Part shown: positions 62,621 to 64,000 of the stretch, in pieces | How positions within the stretch are numbered: the first letter of the stretch is position 1 | Layout of the letters: each line of letters opens with the position of its first letter | From: Urechis unicinctus | Lineage: Eukaryota; Annelida; Polychaeta; Xenopneusta; Urechidae | Direction of reading: 5' to 3' | Assembly (NCBI GenBank): GCA_034190875.2 | Contig: CM067348.1 | Location: 31,786,602 to 31,850,601 of the forward strand | Length of the DNA stretch: 64,000 bases | Made by a program: the position numbers and the translations under genes | The notes under the pieces: model-generated | Database searches by the model: none | Told to the model about the DNA's origin: nothing | What the model saw: the letters and a program-made list of their open reading frames with translations, nothing else

Positions 62621-64000
62621 AATAATTAGAAAAAATCATTCAGTGGCATGTGCATATCATTCGGCGAATTATTCGGACACTTCTGTCTACGCAATCTCAT
62701 TATGTTCATATCAAACCTTATACAGTTAGAAAAAACGCTAGGCAGCATTGGCAAAAAATGGGGTTGAAATGTAGTCGCTACATACAACGATATGAGTATC
62801 CCACGTTACCCTCTGCCACAAACGTGTGTTTACTGGTGAGAAGTTGAAACAAGCTGACCCAAACCAGCAATATAAGACCATAATGTCCCCATTATTAGCA
62901 AAACATCATGACTAAGTGCCCAATAATATGGCTGTTGCATAGGTCGCGCGCCATTGTGGCGTTGTTATTGGATTATTCGGTGTTTTTATTGAGACTAGGA
63001 ATGGTACATTCGAGGAACGCCAGAGAGTCACATTATCGCATAAATTTTTATCACACCAGTATTGACATGGAAAAGTACCGAATGAAATATTCATCCACTG
63101 CTACAACACAAGTTGCAGAGACTGTTCAGCCCCATATTTGTAGCGAGGTTGCCTAGCAAGCTGCTTGGAAACCGCACCTTGGAAACCAAAAGTTTTAAAT
63201 GTCAGACTTTCAGTAGCTATATGGCGCTGCGCGTCTGAGAAAAGATATCCTGACTTCGGCTGTCGACATTTATGTTGTCGGAAATTACCCTTCTTGCTTG
63301 TCGATCCAATTTGTGCGCAATGATGCCGATTACTTTAAGGAGTGGCGGTTTTATGCAATCTACATTTTGTAACCAAACCAGAAGTATACACATCGATTGC
63401 GTGGTAGTTACAGGGCGCGTAATGATTTACAGCTAACATTCGTGTGGTTCATGGTTTGTTTTTTAGGAGGCACCGTTATCGATGAAACGACAAAGCTAAC
63501 TAAAACAGACTTCCACAGTACATCATCAAACTGTCAAATAATAACGTTGAAAATTTATCAACATGATTTTCAATCAAGTTTACTTTTTGCAACAAATTAA
63601 AAAATTGCATTATCTATGCCATTATTATTCATGCCTTATAAGGTGGTCATTGGTCCTCCTTGTGCTTGTTCTGTTGATAAAATTAAGATTGCAATGAGAA
63701 TTTATTCCAGGGAAAATCCACCCGTATGTCGGTGAAAAGGACAATTCTGCATGATGTTATAGTCACAACGCTGTGAACAATTTAGAAATTGGGTCATCGT
63801 TCATGTAAAAAGGAGACTTCATATGAAATATCTCATTCATGATTGCCTACAATTGATAGATACATAATCAGCCAGACCAAAATCAGCCATGTATTGGCAT
63901 GGAATGCCAAGGGATATTGAAATTATTTTTGCAAGATATCCTCTGTCTCACAAGTTACGAATCAGAAATAGCAATGGAAATAATGGCTTTCTATTATACA
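62621..64000 (+). repeat. 1.75-kb tandem array, partial unit 4
   Basis: First 1,380 bp of a fourth unit, cut by the window end. Differences from unit 3 include loss of a T in TTTTAAATGTCAG (63,195-63,207), CGCGTCTGAG for CGGTCTGAG near 63,230, and loss of a T at about 63,650. The array continues beyond the window. Confidence 0.97.

Noticed and set aside
51341..64000. 60-codon minus-type ORF (MCILLV...) present in the inverted copy and several array units
   Set aside because: It is short, broken in array unit 1 by an indel, and the unit shows no codon-level selection elsewhere. Near-identity explains its persistence.

Overview
This window looks like one stretch of a large, A+T-rich, repeat-laden eukaryotic nuclear genome, probably an invertebrate animal. 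Reasons: long (TA)n and compound (CA)n(TA)n microsatellites; no operons, no dense coding and no ribosome-binding-site-led ORFs; a decayed LINE retrotransposon whose ORF1 carries a recognisable SGNH/GDSL-esterase domain, a type known mainly from animal CR1/L2-like elements; and an exactly 100-base N run, the usual convention for a scaffold gap of unknown size. CpG does not look strongly depleted by eye. I could not identify the species and recognise no intact named gene.

Layout. 0-14 kb: TA microsatellites, a 639-bp tandem duplication containing a long G-tract (5.2-6.4 kb), and one pair of old diverged direct duplicates (2.2-3.1 kb and 10.6-11.4 kb). 14-28 kb: an old, apparently collinear direct duplication (14.8-20.5 kb against 22.8-27.8 kb), a smaller three-copy repeat, a 41-bp tandem repeat and a (CA)n(TA)n block. 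28-39 kb: mostly featureless, with one exon-like ORF ending in a strong donor motif and the decayed LINE ORF1 on the minus strand at 33.6-34.2 kb. 39-57 kb: another set of old direct duplicates (about 39.5-41.1, 48.0-48.8 and 55.5-57.7 kb), a perfect-length 496-bp tandem duplication containing the clearest exon-like ORF, and a lone inverted copy of a 1.75-kb repeat. 57.8-64 kb: a 100-N gap, then a head-to-tail array of the same 1.75-kb repeat that runs off the window.

The most interesting structure is the 1.75-kb repeat. The array (at least 3.4 copies, period about 1,752 bp, nearly identical) faces a single, more diverged copy in opposite orientation 4.8 kb away. That single copy is exactly one unit long, so it defines the natural unit ends. 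No ORF in the unit survives intact across all copies, so I treat it as non-coding or decayed.

Coding calls are low-confidence exon candidates. In about 130,000 codons of six-frame A+T-rich sequence, ORFs of 100-150 codons are expected by chance, so I list only those with additional support: a transmembrane segment plus tail, a splice motif, or a partly kept frame between duplicates.
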